A DNA stretch of 64,000 nt from the NCBI GenBank assembly GCA_933207985.1, contig OW240916.1, positions 301,567,561-301,631,560 on the forward strand, written 5' to 3'. The DNA comes from Pelobates cultripes. Taxonomy: Eukaryota > Chordata > Amphibia > Anura > Pelobatidae. Positions within the stretch are counted from its first letter, which is position 1, and each line of letters opens with the position of its first letter. The translations under genes and the position numbers were made by a program. A model generated the notes under the pieces. That model had not been told where the DNA came from and searched no databases. It worked only from the letters and a program-made list of their open reading frames with translations. Of this stretch, positions 54,685 to 64,000 are shown in pieces.

Positions 54685-55622
54685 TTCTGGTTGATTGATA
54701 TATATGTCTTTTGTATATATAGTCTTTGGGCCAAATGCTCGCAAAATTAATATATGTCTATATTAAAGGACCACTATAGTGCCAGGAAAACACACTCGTT
54801 TCCTGGCACTATAGTGCCCTGAGGGTGCCCCCACCCTCAAGACCCCCCTCCCGCCAGGCTCTAGGGGGTGGAAGGGGTTAAACTTAACTCTTTCTCCAGT
54901 GCCGGGTGGGGGAATCTCCTCCTCCTCGGCTGAATGTGCATGCGCGGCAGGAGCCACGCGCGCATTCAGGCAGTCCATAGGAAAGCATTCTCAATGCTTT
55001 CCTATGGACGCTGGCGTCTTCTCACTGTGATTTTCACAGTGAGAAGCGCAGAAGCCCTCTAGCGGCTATCAATGAGACAGCCACTAGAGGCTGAATTAAC
55101 CCTATTATAAACATAGCAGTTTCTCTGAAACTGCTATGTTTATAGAAAAAAAGGGTTAATTCTTGCTGGACCTGGCACCCAGACCACATCATTAAGCTGA
55201 AGTGGTCTGGGTGCCTATAGTGGTCCTTTAATGAAAAGTACTAATACGCAGTCTGACTTACGGTTTCTTCAGGTTTATTCTTAGTTACTGATCCATAGTA
55301 AAACAACAAATGATGTTACAGGATAATAGATGTTCAACAGCAGATGGTAATTGCTGGACTTCTGATGGGAGAGTTACATCGTTGTACAGGAAAGAGAGCC
55401 AAGAGCCAAGAGAGCGAGAGACCGCGTGTTCAGTTACTATATAGATATGACCATAATGACGTCAGACTATAACTCTAGCCATATAAGGACAAAACCCTTA
55501 ATCCACATTCCAGATCTCTCATACAAGAAAACCATTGTGATTTATTGATACTATCTGTTACTTATGCCAATCCAGACATCCATATATAATCAATAGAAAC
55601 ATAGCATATGCAGTATTCTACA
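54685..55622 (-). repeat. Solo LTR-like segment, copy 2, with MITE insertion
   Basis: Read on the minus strand it starts TGTAGAATACTGC at 55622 and matches 49101-49567 along its length. A TTAA hairpin MITE sits at 54767-55227. The segment splits a minisatellite. Confidence 0.88.
54767..55227 (+). mobile_element. TTAA-flanked hairpin MITE, copy 4
   Basis: TTAA lies at 54763-54766 and 55228-55231. Ends are AGGACCACTATAGTGCC and CTATAGTGGTCCT. The related LTR at 49.1 kb has the uninterrupted site with one TTAA, which fixes the element ends and the duplication. Confidence 0.97.
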
Positions 55623-55990
55623 CCATCACACCCTGCCCCCCCCCCCACTGTCACCCTTATGTCCTGCCCCCAACTGTCACCCTCACATCTTGCCCCCCCA
55701 ACTGTCACCCTCACAACCTGTCACCCATCACTGTCTCCATCACATCATTCCACCCACCACTGTCACCCTCACAACCTGCCCCTCACCACTGTCACCTTCA
55801 CACTGTCATTGTCACTCTCACACACTGCCTCCCACCATTGTCACTCTCACACCCTGCCCACCACTGTCACCACCACACCCTGCCCCCACTGCCTTCATAC
55901 ACACTGACCCCGTCCTACACACTGACCCCTTCCTATACTGTCACCTTCCTACACACTGCCCGCTATACTGTCACCTTCCTACACACTGTG
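55623..55990 (+). repeat. CTGTCACCCTCAC minisatellite, second block
   Basis: Same unit as 54485-54640, then CTATACTGTCACCTTCCTA units. It ends near CCAGCCCACAGGTAAGAGG. Confidence 0.8.
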
Positions 55991-56819
55991 AAGCCATTCC
56001 AGCCCACAGGTAAGAGGCAGGAAGGGGGGGCTATAATCCAAATTTAATTTAAACTGCTCACCCCCACCAGCATTTATCCAACTCCACACACACACTCTAC
56101 ATGCACTAGACAGACACTGCATCCAGTATACACACCCAGACAATATATTTAATACACACACTGCATACAATACACACTGCATTCGCTACACACTAAATAT
56201 GATATACAGACTGCATCCACTACACACACTGCATAACATAATGGTTGTTGGCGTGCTCTTGGTGCAAGGCAGACGGGGTGGGGGGCAGCATTTCATCCTT
56301 GGACCCAGGCAGCATAATCAGTAACTCCGTATCACAAAACCGGCTTAAAAAAGGTAAGTTTCTTCCCAAGCCAGTTTAGTGAATAAGGAGTCACTGTTTG
56401 GCTGAGGGCATTAGCTGACCGCCTCAGCCGATCAGCGGCGACTCTGCCCGGCGGCACTTTAGGCGTCTGGAATCCGAAAATTCCCAAACTGGTAGCCGCT
56501 GTGGGGGGAGAGTTGGGGGGTGGGTTGGGACCAGCGCTGTAGGCAACTTCGGGATTAAACCGTTCAAGGATGGTTTAACTCCTTGGGGTAATAGTGCCTC
56601 CAGGAACCTCCCAGCACCATAACAACTTAATTTAGATGAAGTTGTTTTGGTGCCTGGAGTGTGCCTCTAAATCCCTGGCAGTGTGTGTAATATATATTCT
56701 CCAGTATCTTTATTAAAGTTGGATTATTTTACTATACTATTGTGGAAAAAGAAAATTTCAGGGAAGTTTGACTATAACGCGTTATTCGACATGACAGCAG
56801 AGTGTTCGGTCTGTTCCTT
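55991..56819. other. Non-coding sequence with a MITE end
   Basis: CACTGCAT/ATACACAC text at 56080-56230 is simple. CTTAAAAAAGGTAAGTTTC is at 56342. A MITE-like end lies near 56590-56670 (AACAACTTAATTTAGATGAAGTTGTT hairpin in two halves, then TGGAGTGTGCCTCTAAA). No gene recognised. Confidence 0.45.
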
Positions 56820-56879
56820 ATTTCACGTGTTAATAAAGTACTTCCAAAAAGAAAAAAAAGACAATCCCGAGCAGCAGCT

Positions 56880-57387
56880 CCCTATGGATAGACACAGACT
56901 CACCCACGCAGTGAGCGGGCGCGCGGATGCTCAATCCCGAGGAAGCGGGCAGCCAATCAGCTGAGCCCAGAGCCTCTCGCGGATGCGTCGCGTGCGCTCC
57001 CCGCCCCCTCAGCCCAGCCAGCTCGGTGTGTCCGTCCTGCAGCCGAGCGATCGGGACCCGCGAGGAGCAGCCCCCCCCTCCCTCCCCCGGCCGCACGGTG
57101 ACCCGCACAGCCCCGGCTCCTCCGTCCGCCGCCGGCCCGGTGTGTGTCAGGCCGGCGGGATGTCTGCGGCTTCGAGCTCCTACGGGCTGGTGACAGGAGG
57201 CGGGGAGGCCGTGCTGTCCCGGGGCCCCGAGCCCTTCCCACCGCCGCCTCTCCCGCTGCCGCCACCCCTGTCCCTCGTGGCCGGAGTGATGGGCCCCGTG
57301 GACGAGGTGGATTCCCTGGACGGACCGGAGTATGAGGAGGAGGAGGTGGAGATCCCAGCCCCCCCCTCAGTGCGCCCCCACCAACCA
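56880..57387 (+). promoter_or_regulatory. CpG island promoter and first exon of a host gene
   Basis: CpG density rises sharply here against the AT-rich surroundings. A CCAAT box (GCCAATCAG, about 56951) and a GC box (CCCCGCCCCC, about 56999) precede GC-rich leader sequence and an ATG. This is the only place in the window that looks like a vertebrate gene promoter. Confidence 0.8.
57160..57387 (+). CDS. Putative first coding exon of an unidentified host gene
   Basis: The ATG at 57160 has G at -3. The 76-codon exon begins MSAASSSYGLVTGGG, has a Pro-rich stretch (FPPPPLPLPPPLSL, residues about 27-40), then an acidic one (EYEEEEVEIPAPP, about 57-69). It ends in phase 0 at ACCA|GTAAGT. I do not recognise the family. 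The composition suits a disordered N-terminus of a nuclear or adaptor protein, but that is a guess. An in-frame ATG at 56983 exists; the downstream one has the better context and starts the less repetitive protein. No second exon is seen before the window ends, so intron 1 exceeds 6.6 kb. The donor sequence is the first unit of the array that follows, so the true exon end is uncertain. Confidence 0.55.
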
Positions 57388-57393
57388 GTAAGT
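57388..57393 (+). other. Candidate 5' splice site of exon 1
   Basis: GTAAGT matches the U1-complementary core at +1 to +6; the -1 base is A rather than the preferred G. It is the first of dozens of near-identical sites. Confidence 0.5.
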
Positions 57394-59690
57394 ACCCCCA
57401 CCAACCAGTGAATTACCCCCACCAACCAGTAATGGCACCCCCACCAGCTAGTAAAGTACCACCCCCCCCAACCAGTGGGGTACCAACCAGTAAGTACCCC
57501 CCACCAACCAGTAAATTTACCCCCCCTTGCCCAACCAGTAAGTACCCCCCCCACCAACTAGTAAGTACCACCCCACCACCAACCAGTAAGTACCACCCCA
57601 CTCACCAGCCAGTAAGTACCACCCCCCACCAACCAGTAAGTACCCCCACCAACCGAGTGGTACCACCCCCAACCAGTAAAGTACCACCCCCCCCACCAAC
57701 CAGTGGTACCACCCCCACCAACCAGTACCCACCCCCACCAACACCCCCCACCAACCAGGTACCACCCCCCACCAACCAGTACCGCCCCACCAACCAGTAA
57801 AGTGCCCCCACCAACCAGTAAGTACCCCCCACCAACCAAGTACCCACTTACCACCAACCAGTAAAGTGCCCCCACCAACCGGTAAGTGCCCCCCACCACC
57901 CAGCCAGTAGGGTACCCCCCCCAGTGCACCACCCACCAACCGTAGGTACCCCCCAACCAGGCCGAGTAAAGTACCCCAACCAACCAGTGCACCCCCACCA
58001 ACCAGTAAGTACCAGTAAGTACCCCCACCCAACCAGTAAGTGCCCCCAACCAAGTAAGTACCCCCACCAACCAGTAAGTACCCCCACCAACCGGTAAGGG
58101 TACCCCCCACCAACCGGTAAGTACCCCCCACCAACCGGTACCAGTACCCCCCACCCCCACCAACCAGTGGTACCACCCCCACCAAATTTTACCAACCGGT
58201 AAATTGCCACCCCCCACCAGCCAGTAAGTACCACCCCCACCAACCAGTACCCACCCCCACCAACCAGTAACCCCACCAACCAGTAAGTGCCACCCCCACC
58301 AGCCAGTAAATTACCACTTACACCAACCAGTAAGTACCGCCCCCACCACCAACCAGTAAGTTACCACCCCCCCACCAACCAGTGGTACCACCCCAGTGCA
58401 AGGTACCCACCAGCCAGTACCCACCCCACCCACCACCCCCCCACCAACCAGTAAGTACCACCCCCCACCACCAGTAAGTACCCCCCAACCAGTAAGTACC
58501 ACCCCCCACCAACCAGTTACCACCACCAACCAGTTAACCAGTCCCCCACCAAGTAAGTTCCCCCCACCAACCAGTAAGTTCCCCCACCAACCAGTAAGTA
58601 CCCCCCCCACCCAACCAGTAAGTACCCCCACCAACCGGTACCACCCCCACCAACCAGTACCACCCCGCACCAGTAAGTACCACCCCCCCACCAACCAGTA
58701 AGTACCACTTACCAACCAGTAAGGCACCCCCCCACCAACCAGTAGTGCCAGTTCCCCCACCAACCAGTGAGCAGTGCCCCACCCCACCAGTAGTAAGTTT
58801 CCCCCACCAACCAGTAAGTGCCACCCCACCAAGCCACCAACCAGTAAGTGCCACCCCCACCAACCAGTGAAGTGCCACCCCCACCAACCAACCGGTGAAA
58901 TTTGCCAGTGAAGTGCCCCCCACCAATAGTAAGTGCCCCCCCCACCCCCACCACCAGCCAGTGAGGTACCACCCCTGCCCCCCAATGGTAAGTTACTTTA
59001 CCACCACCGGTAAGTTACCACACCAGCCGGTAAGTTACTTACCCCACCAACCGGTAAAGTTACTTACCAACCACCAACCAACCAGTAAGGCCACCCCCCA
59101 CCAACCAGTGACCCCCCCCCACCACCGGTAAGTGCCACCCCACCAACCAGTAAGTGCCTCCCCCCACCAACCGAGTGCCACCCCCCACCAACCAACCGGT
59201 AAGTACTTTACTTTTCCCCCACCAACCCCTCCCCCCACCAGCCAGTGCCACCCCCACCAACCAGTAAAGTACCCCCCCACCAACCAGTAGTAAGCCAGTA
59301 AGTACCCCCCCCCCCACCAGCCAGTAACCAGGCACCACCCCCCACCAACCAGTAAGTACCACCCCCACCACCACCACCCACCCCACCAGCCAGTAAGTGC
59401 CCCCCCCCACCAACCAGTAAGTACCCCCCCACCAACCAGTAAGTACCACCCTGCCAGTACACTTTACCCCCACCAGTAAAGTACCCCCCCCACCAGCTTC
59501 ACCCCCACCAACCAGTAAATTACCCCCCCCACCAACCAGTAAGTACCACCCCCAACCAGTAAGTACCACCCCCCACCGACCAGTAAGTACCCCCCCACCA
59601 ACCAGTGAAATTACCCCACCAACCGGTGAGTACCCCCACCAACCAGTGAGTACCTAAATCCCAGTGAGTACCCCCCCCAACCAGCAAGTA
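57388..59690 (+). repeat. Minisatellite built on the exon 1 splice-donor sequence
   Basis: Irregular ~18-22 bp units of CCCCCACCAACCAGTAAGTA type, about 110 units. By hand count GTAAGT occurs about 46 times; other units read GTAAAGT, GTAAAT, GTGAGT or lack the site. There are no breaks by other elements. The opposite strand is open for long stretches only because the unit lacks stops. Confidence 0.95.
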
Positions 59691-60305
59691 CCACCAACCA
59701 GCAAGTACCTACCGACTTTGTGTACCACCTACCAACTGGTAAGGGTTCCACTTTGTGCCCCACCTACTGATTTTGTGCCCCACCTTCCGACTGGTAAGGG
59801 TTCGACTTTGTGCCCGACCGACCGGTTAGGGTTCCACTCTGTGCCCCACCTACCGATAGGTAAGGGTTTCACTCTGTGCCCCACCTACCGACAAGTAAGG
59901 GTTCCACTCTGTGCCCCACCTACCGACAAGTAAGGGTTCCACTCTGTGCCCCACCTACCGACAAGTAAGGGTTCCACTCTGTGCTCCACCTACTGACTTT
60001 TTACGCCCAACCAACCGACCGGTAAGGGTTCCACTCTGTGCCCTACCGACTGGTAAGGGTTCCACTCTGTGCCCCACCTACCGATAGGTAAGGGTTTCAC
60101 TCTGTGCCCCACCTACCGACAAGTAAGGGTTCCACTCTGTGCCCCACCTACCGACAAGTAAGGGTTCCACTCTGTGCCCCACCTACCGACAAGTAAGGGT
60201 TCCACTCTGTGCTCCACCTACTGACTTTTTACGCCCAACCAACCGACCGGTAAGGGTTCCACTCTGTGCCCTACCGACTGGTAAGGGTTCCACTCTGTGA
60301 CTTAA
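59691..60305 (+). repeat. GTAAGGGTTCCACTCTGTG minisatellite with higher-order repeat
   Basis: About 17 units of ~35 bp: CTACCGACAAGTAAGGGTT then CCACTCTGTGCCCCAC. A block of about 228 bp is duplicated: 59838-60006 and 60066-60234 share the same succession of variants. The CCAACCGACCGGTAAGG variants link it to the preceding array. Confidence 0.92.
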
Positions 60306-61068
60306 AGACCGACCAGTAACTACCCTCTCATATCAAAGCATGTTAAACTGTACCTAACCAGACCTACTAACCAGTAATAACACTTCCTACAGCGACTAAA
60401 CAAGTACCCCGCCCACCGTGGACCTAGTATTACTTCACTAACCACAGCCACAAAAGAGAATTAACCTAACTCACTGTGGTCAACAAAACAGCAAGAGTAT
60501 CACTTACCATAGGACACAAAAATAACACAAATCATGACTTCGTACTCTAACTAGTAAGTACTATATTCATGAAAGCTCATGAGTCAGTACCCTGCTCAGG
60601 GCAGCTAAAACACTACATTGCTGATTCTTTCTAGAATCTGTCTCTCTGAACATTTTTCAGTTTATGGAGTTTTTTTGTTTTTTTTAAAGAGGCGCATAAT
60701 ACAAACTCCACCCTGGCACTTCAGCTATTATTGAATTTTGTTTCCATAGCTGGAGAACAGTTAACACATGAATCAAACCTACACATTTGGCTTCTGCCTT
60801 CTTCCCCCACTTCCTGGCTATTGCTCTATACTTGTATTCAACATCTGAGTCAACCCACCCACTGCCCTCTATGCCAGCCTCCACTGTTCCTCCAACCTTG
60901 TTGCTGTTATCAGTTTCAAATCAATATTGATCACTGTTTAATATTTTAACATTGCTTGCCTGAGAGGGCCATGTATTACAAATTTCTGATCCTGTACTCA
61001 GCTTATACCTAATTTGTAGAGCAAATGTGGTACCATTTTTGTTAAGTAGATTTCAAAATGCAATTAAG
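60306..61068. other. Intron-like non-coding sequence
   Basis: Nothing recognised; lies within the presumed first intron. Confidence 0.5.
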
Positions 61069-61072
61069 TTAA

Positions 61073-61510
61073 AGGACCACTATAGTGCCAGCAAAACAAA
61101 CTTGTTTTCCTGGCACTATAGGGTCTTTAGGTTCCCCCCACCCTCATGGCCCCCCTCCCACTGGGCTGAAGAGGTTAAACACTTACCTTTCTCCAGAGCT
61201 GGGCTCCCTCGGCGCTGGGGAACTCTCCATCCTATTTTGACGTCAGCACTGAATGCGCATGCACGGCAAGAGCCGCGTGCGCACTCAATCAGTCCATAGG
61301 AAAGTATTTCTCAATGCTTTCCTATGGACGTCAGCGTCTTCTCACCGTGAATTTCAACGTGGGAAGCGCCTCTAGCGGCTGTCAATGAGACACTAGAGGC
61401 TGGATTTCTCTGAAACTGCTATGTTAACAGCTGCAGGGTTAACCCTAGATGGACCTGGCACCCAGACCACTTCATTGAGCTGAAGTGGTCTGGATGCCTA
61501 TAGTGGTCCT
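61073..61510 (+). mobile_element. TTAA-flanked hairpin MITE, copy 5
   Basis: TTAA lies at 61069-61072 and 61511-61514. Ends AGGACCACTATAGTGCC and CTATAGTGGTCCT. One inner hairpin (GTAAACATAGC type) is partly deleted. Confidence 0.93.
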
Positions 61511-61514
61511 TTAA

Positions 61515-61934
61515 AGGACCACTATAGTGCCTTGAGGGTACCCCCCACCCTCAGGGTCCCCCTCCCGCCGGGCTCGATGGCGAGGAAAGGGTTAAAACTT
61601 ACCTTTTCTCCAGCGCTGGGCGGGGAGCTCTTCTCCTCTTTGGCTGAATGCGCACGCGCGGCATGAGCTGTGCGGGCATTCAGCCTGTCTCATAGGAAAG
61701 CATTCATAATGCTTTCCTATGGACGCTTGCGTCTTCTCACTGTGAAAAATCACTGTCAGAAGCACGCAAACGCCTCTAACGGCTGTCAATGAGACAGCCA
61801 CTAGAGGCTTTAGAGGGTGGATTAACCCATCTCTGAAACTGCTATGTTTATAGAAGAAAGGGTTAATCCTAGAGGGACCTGGCACCCAGGCCACTTCATT
61901 AAGCTGAAGTGGTCTGGGTGCCTAGAGTTGTCCT
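61515..61934 (+). mobile_element. TTAA-flanked hairpin MITE, copy 6, abutting copy 5
   Basis: It shares the TTAA at 61511-61514 with copy 5 and ends before TTAA at 61935-61938. Right end is CTAGAGTTGTCCT. Same orientation as copy 5. Confidence 0.93.
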
Positions 61935-61938
61935 TTAA

Positions 61939-62293
61939 TGCCTCGTTTCCACTGGGCGGAATGGTTTGAGTCGGTACAGTTTGAAAGGGTTAGAATGGTC
62001 AAGCCTATTCAGGTGAGCATTTCTACTGCAAGTCGGACTGCCAGGGGGCATGCAAGGTTTAGACCAAATGCCTAGCGTGTCATTTGTTGTGAGCATTGAC
62101 ATTTCATGTCCGCCAATCAATGGATTGTATAGTGTGACGCTAGTAGCTCCGCCCTAACTGTACCGTATCATTTCCTATGAACCTTCATCTGAAGGGGGCC
62201 TAGGATTGGTTTGGTTCGGTTGTATGGGCCACTTTCATAATGGAAACACTCAAAATAGCGAACCGAACTGTTCCGCTCAGTGGAAACGAGGCA
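61939..62293. mobile_element. PIF/Harbinger-like MITE
   Basis: Ends TGCCTCGTTTCCACTG and CAGTGGAAACGAGGCA form a 16-bp inverted repeat. A 3-bp TAA duplication (61936-61938, 62294-62296) suits PIF/Harbinger elements. No coding sequence. Confidence 0.85.
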
Positions 62294-62296
62294 TAA

Positions 62297-62820
62297 GTTA
62301 TCTTTTACTAACTGTCTCCTGAATTTTTATCGCTAATTCTGTACCAATCATTACATATAACTGTTAAATTGTGAATAGAAATTTGCATGCTAACAATTTT
62401 GTAGTTACAAAAGATATGCTTTTTAAAGTTCCTTGATATCTATTTATTATTATTCTTTTTTTAATTGAAGGAATTACCTATACCTAAAATATAAACTCAA
62501 AATAATACTCCCCTCTCCTGAGCATGATCTTTTGAAAAATTGTTTGTCTTTATGTATTCTTGATGAAGCTAACTTTCTTCTCCTACTCTGGATAAGTCCC
62601 AGGCTGCTGGTAGGAGAGATGCTTCAGAGGGTTACTGCTGTCACCCAACATTTTGATATTTAAAAGTACACTCTTTGGTTTTGTTGTTCAAATGCTGTTC
62701 CTTTTCTCAGGTTGTGTTTACGTTTGCCAGAGATCAGACCTCTAATGGCTGTAAGACTGAGAGGCACTTACTTCTTCGAAAATCAAATGTCTTCAATTGT
62801 CACACCGCATGATGACACTG
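62297..62820. other. Non-coding sequence
   Basis: Nothing recognised. Confidence 0.5.
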
Positions 62821-63290
62821 AATGCAGTTAATGGAGCTCTAGTGTCCGGAATACAAGCATGCATTCCTGACACTAGGGCTGGAATGCAGTAATAGGTTCC
62901 TGGTACCTTTCTCTTATGCCGAATCAGTCTTGCCATGGCTGGCCCTGCCTCCTTGGCTGAAATCAGTTATAATCTAAGCCAATCCAATGTGTTTTCCCAT
63001 AGAAAATGCATTGGGAGGCTATTGCAGATGTGTAGCAAAATGCTACGCTGGGCCAATCTGCATTTCCTTGTAGAGTTGCTGAACGCCCTGTGTTGGACAC
63101 TGTGCAGCACTGACACAGGAAGCACTTCTAGTGGCAGTCTCAGTGACGGCCACTAGAGTTGTAACTAGCCACAAATGTAAACACTGCCTTTTCTCTGCAA
63201 AGGCTGCAGACACATGCTATATTAAAAAAAAACAACAACAAAAAACACTATATTAAGCTGTAGTGGGTCTGGTGAATATAGTGTCCCTTT
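62821..63290. mobile_element. Decayed MITE of the GTGAATATAGTGTCCC family
   Basis: It ends GGTGAATATAGTGTCCCTTT. Internal words match the copy at 40880-41261. The left end (TCTAGTGTCCGGAATAC) pairs only weakly. Confidence 0.65.
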
Positions 63291-64000
63291 CATGCCAAAT
63301 TAATCCAAGATTATGGCGATCTTAGAAGCAGAGCGCCTGCTGCTTGGAGATTGTACCTGTGATGGAATAAAGGAAAGTTTTTAATGTTTTTCTAGGAGTG
63401 ATCTGAATATAAAGCATTGGAACACTCTTAAGATTAAAAAAAAAAATGTAATTCTAATCTTTCTTTAACTGCACGTCTTTCTGATTGTGTAATTTTCTGT
63501 CTATTGGGAAATAGGCAGCCCTCTAAAATGATCAGTTTAGCTTTGTAGTGATACCTTAGTTTGCCCACTCTAGAGCATGAACATTTCTTGTTGGAGTTAA
63601 AGTGGATTTGTCACTTCTTGGATTTTCCCCAAACCCAGTGGCTCACTATTAAATGAATGCCCACAACACATGCTCTTGTACTGCATTTGATATTAAAGGC
63701 GCCGGGAGCCTTGTGAAGCCGCGCCCCCTTTTTCGTCAAAATGACGAAATAGGCGGACACGAGCAGGGAGCAATCAGACGCTTCCATTTGGAATCGTCAT
63801 TGCTCCCTTGTGCGCATGTGCGGCTTTGCCGCATATGCACACATACTTCAGAGGGCGGTATTCATGAAGTCCTGAGCGCATTACCGCGCATGTGACTGAC
63901 AGCTCAGCTCGCGGTCTTTGCCCGCCCACAGAAGAGAGAAGGTGCGCGCACACAGTGCCTTCTCTCTCCTGCACACGTCTGATGTGTACAAGGCCTTTTT
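63291..64000. other. Non-coding sequence to the window end
   Basis: A GC-richer part at 63690-63960 with CGCGC words has no recognised gene. GAAGAGAGAAGGTGCGCGCA and GCCTTCTCTCTCC pair over a short distance near 63930-63970. Confidence 0.45.

Noticed and set aside
49101..55622. A provirus bounded by the two LTR copies
   Set aside because: The LTRs are in opposite orientation and no retroviral coding sequence lies between them.
56957..57265. Minus-strand open frame in the CpG island
   Set aside because: High GC makes stops rare; no motif and no donor in phase.
57180..59569. Long minus-strand open frames rich in Gly, Trp and Val across the donor array
   Set aside because: They follow from the repeat unit lacking stop codons on that strand; several frames are open at once and none has a promoter or recognisable domain.
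57388..60305. CRISPR-like appearance of regularly spaced repeats
   Set aside because: Units are contiguous with no unique spacers, and the genome is eukaryotic.

Overview
The window is eukaryotic, repeat-saturated and almost free of host genes. It looks like an anuran amphibian. The reasons are the mix of Ty3/gypsy chromovirus, gamma-type endogenous retrovirus, DIRS and Ngaro tyrosine-recombinase retrotransposons, CR1-like LINE and IR/DR Tc1 elements, together with many TTAA-flanked and hAT-type MITEs. I cannot name the species. No tRNA, rRNA or prokaryotic feature was recognised.

Layout. 1-8.4 kb: the 3' half of a Ty3/gypsy chromovirus with its LTR; a 5'-truncated endogenous retrovirus that keeps an open integrase end and an open 637-codon env, followed by its LTR; and a deletion derivative of a second gypsy family (LTR, gag remnant, protease remnant). 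8.6-15.1 kb: a minus-strand CR1-like LINE (5' UTR repeats, ORF1 start, endonuclease, C-terminal tail; reverse transcriptase missing) broken up by a full-length Tc1 transposon and a GC-rich fold-back element. 16.7-20 kb: nested MITEs, including a hAT-type element inside a TTAA MITE. 22.8-24.3 kb: a decayed DIRS-like gag/RT fragment. 24.8-32.5 kb: further MITEs, two of them with hAT-type elements nested inside. 33.8-40.0 kb: a complete Ngaro-type element on the minus strand with identical split direct repeats. 43.7-45.2 kb: a second, nearly identical Tc1 copy. 48.4-56 kb: minisatellites, a hAT-type element with an internal TG-rich array, a fold-back MITE, and two LTR copies in opposite orientation, one carrying a MITE that the other lacks.

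The only likely host gene starts in a CpG island near 57 kb. A putative first coding exon (57160-57387) runs directly into about 2.3 kb of tandem repeats whose unit is the exon/intron junction itself, so a GTAAGT splice-donor core recurs dozens of times (about 46 by hand count). A different GTAAGG array follows. An unrelated array at 48.5 kb also repeats a perfect AGGTAAGT. This clustering of U1-type donor sequences is the most unusual signal in the window. The window ends in three DNA elements stacked end to end at 61-62.3 kb, then a decayed MITE and unremarkable sequence.

How the parts relate: most features are independent insertions, and nesting gives relative ages. The LINE is older than the Tc1 copy inside it. 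The LTR at 54.7-55.6 kb is older than its MITE. The TTAA MITEs at 17.3 and 30.6 kb are older than the hAT-type elements within them. Ngaro and the Tc1 pair appear young.
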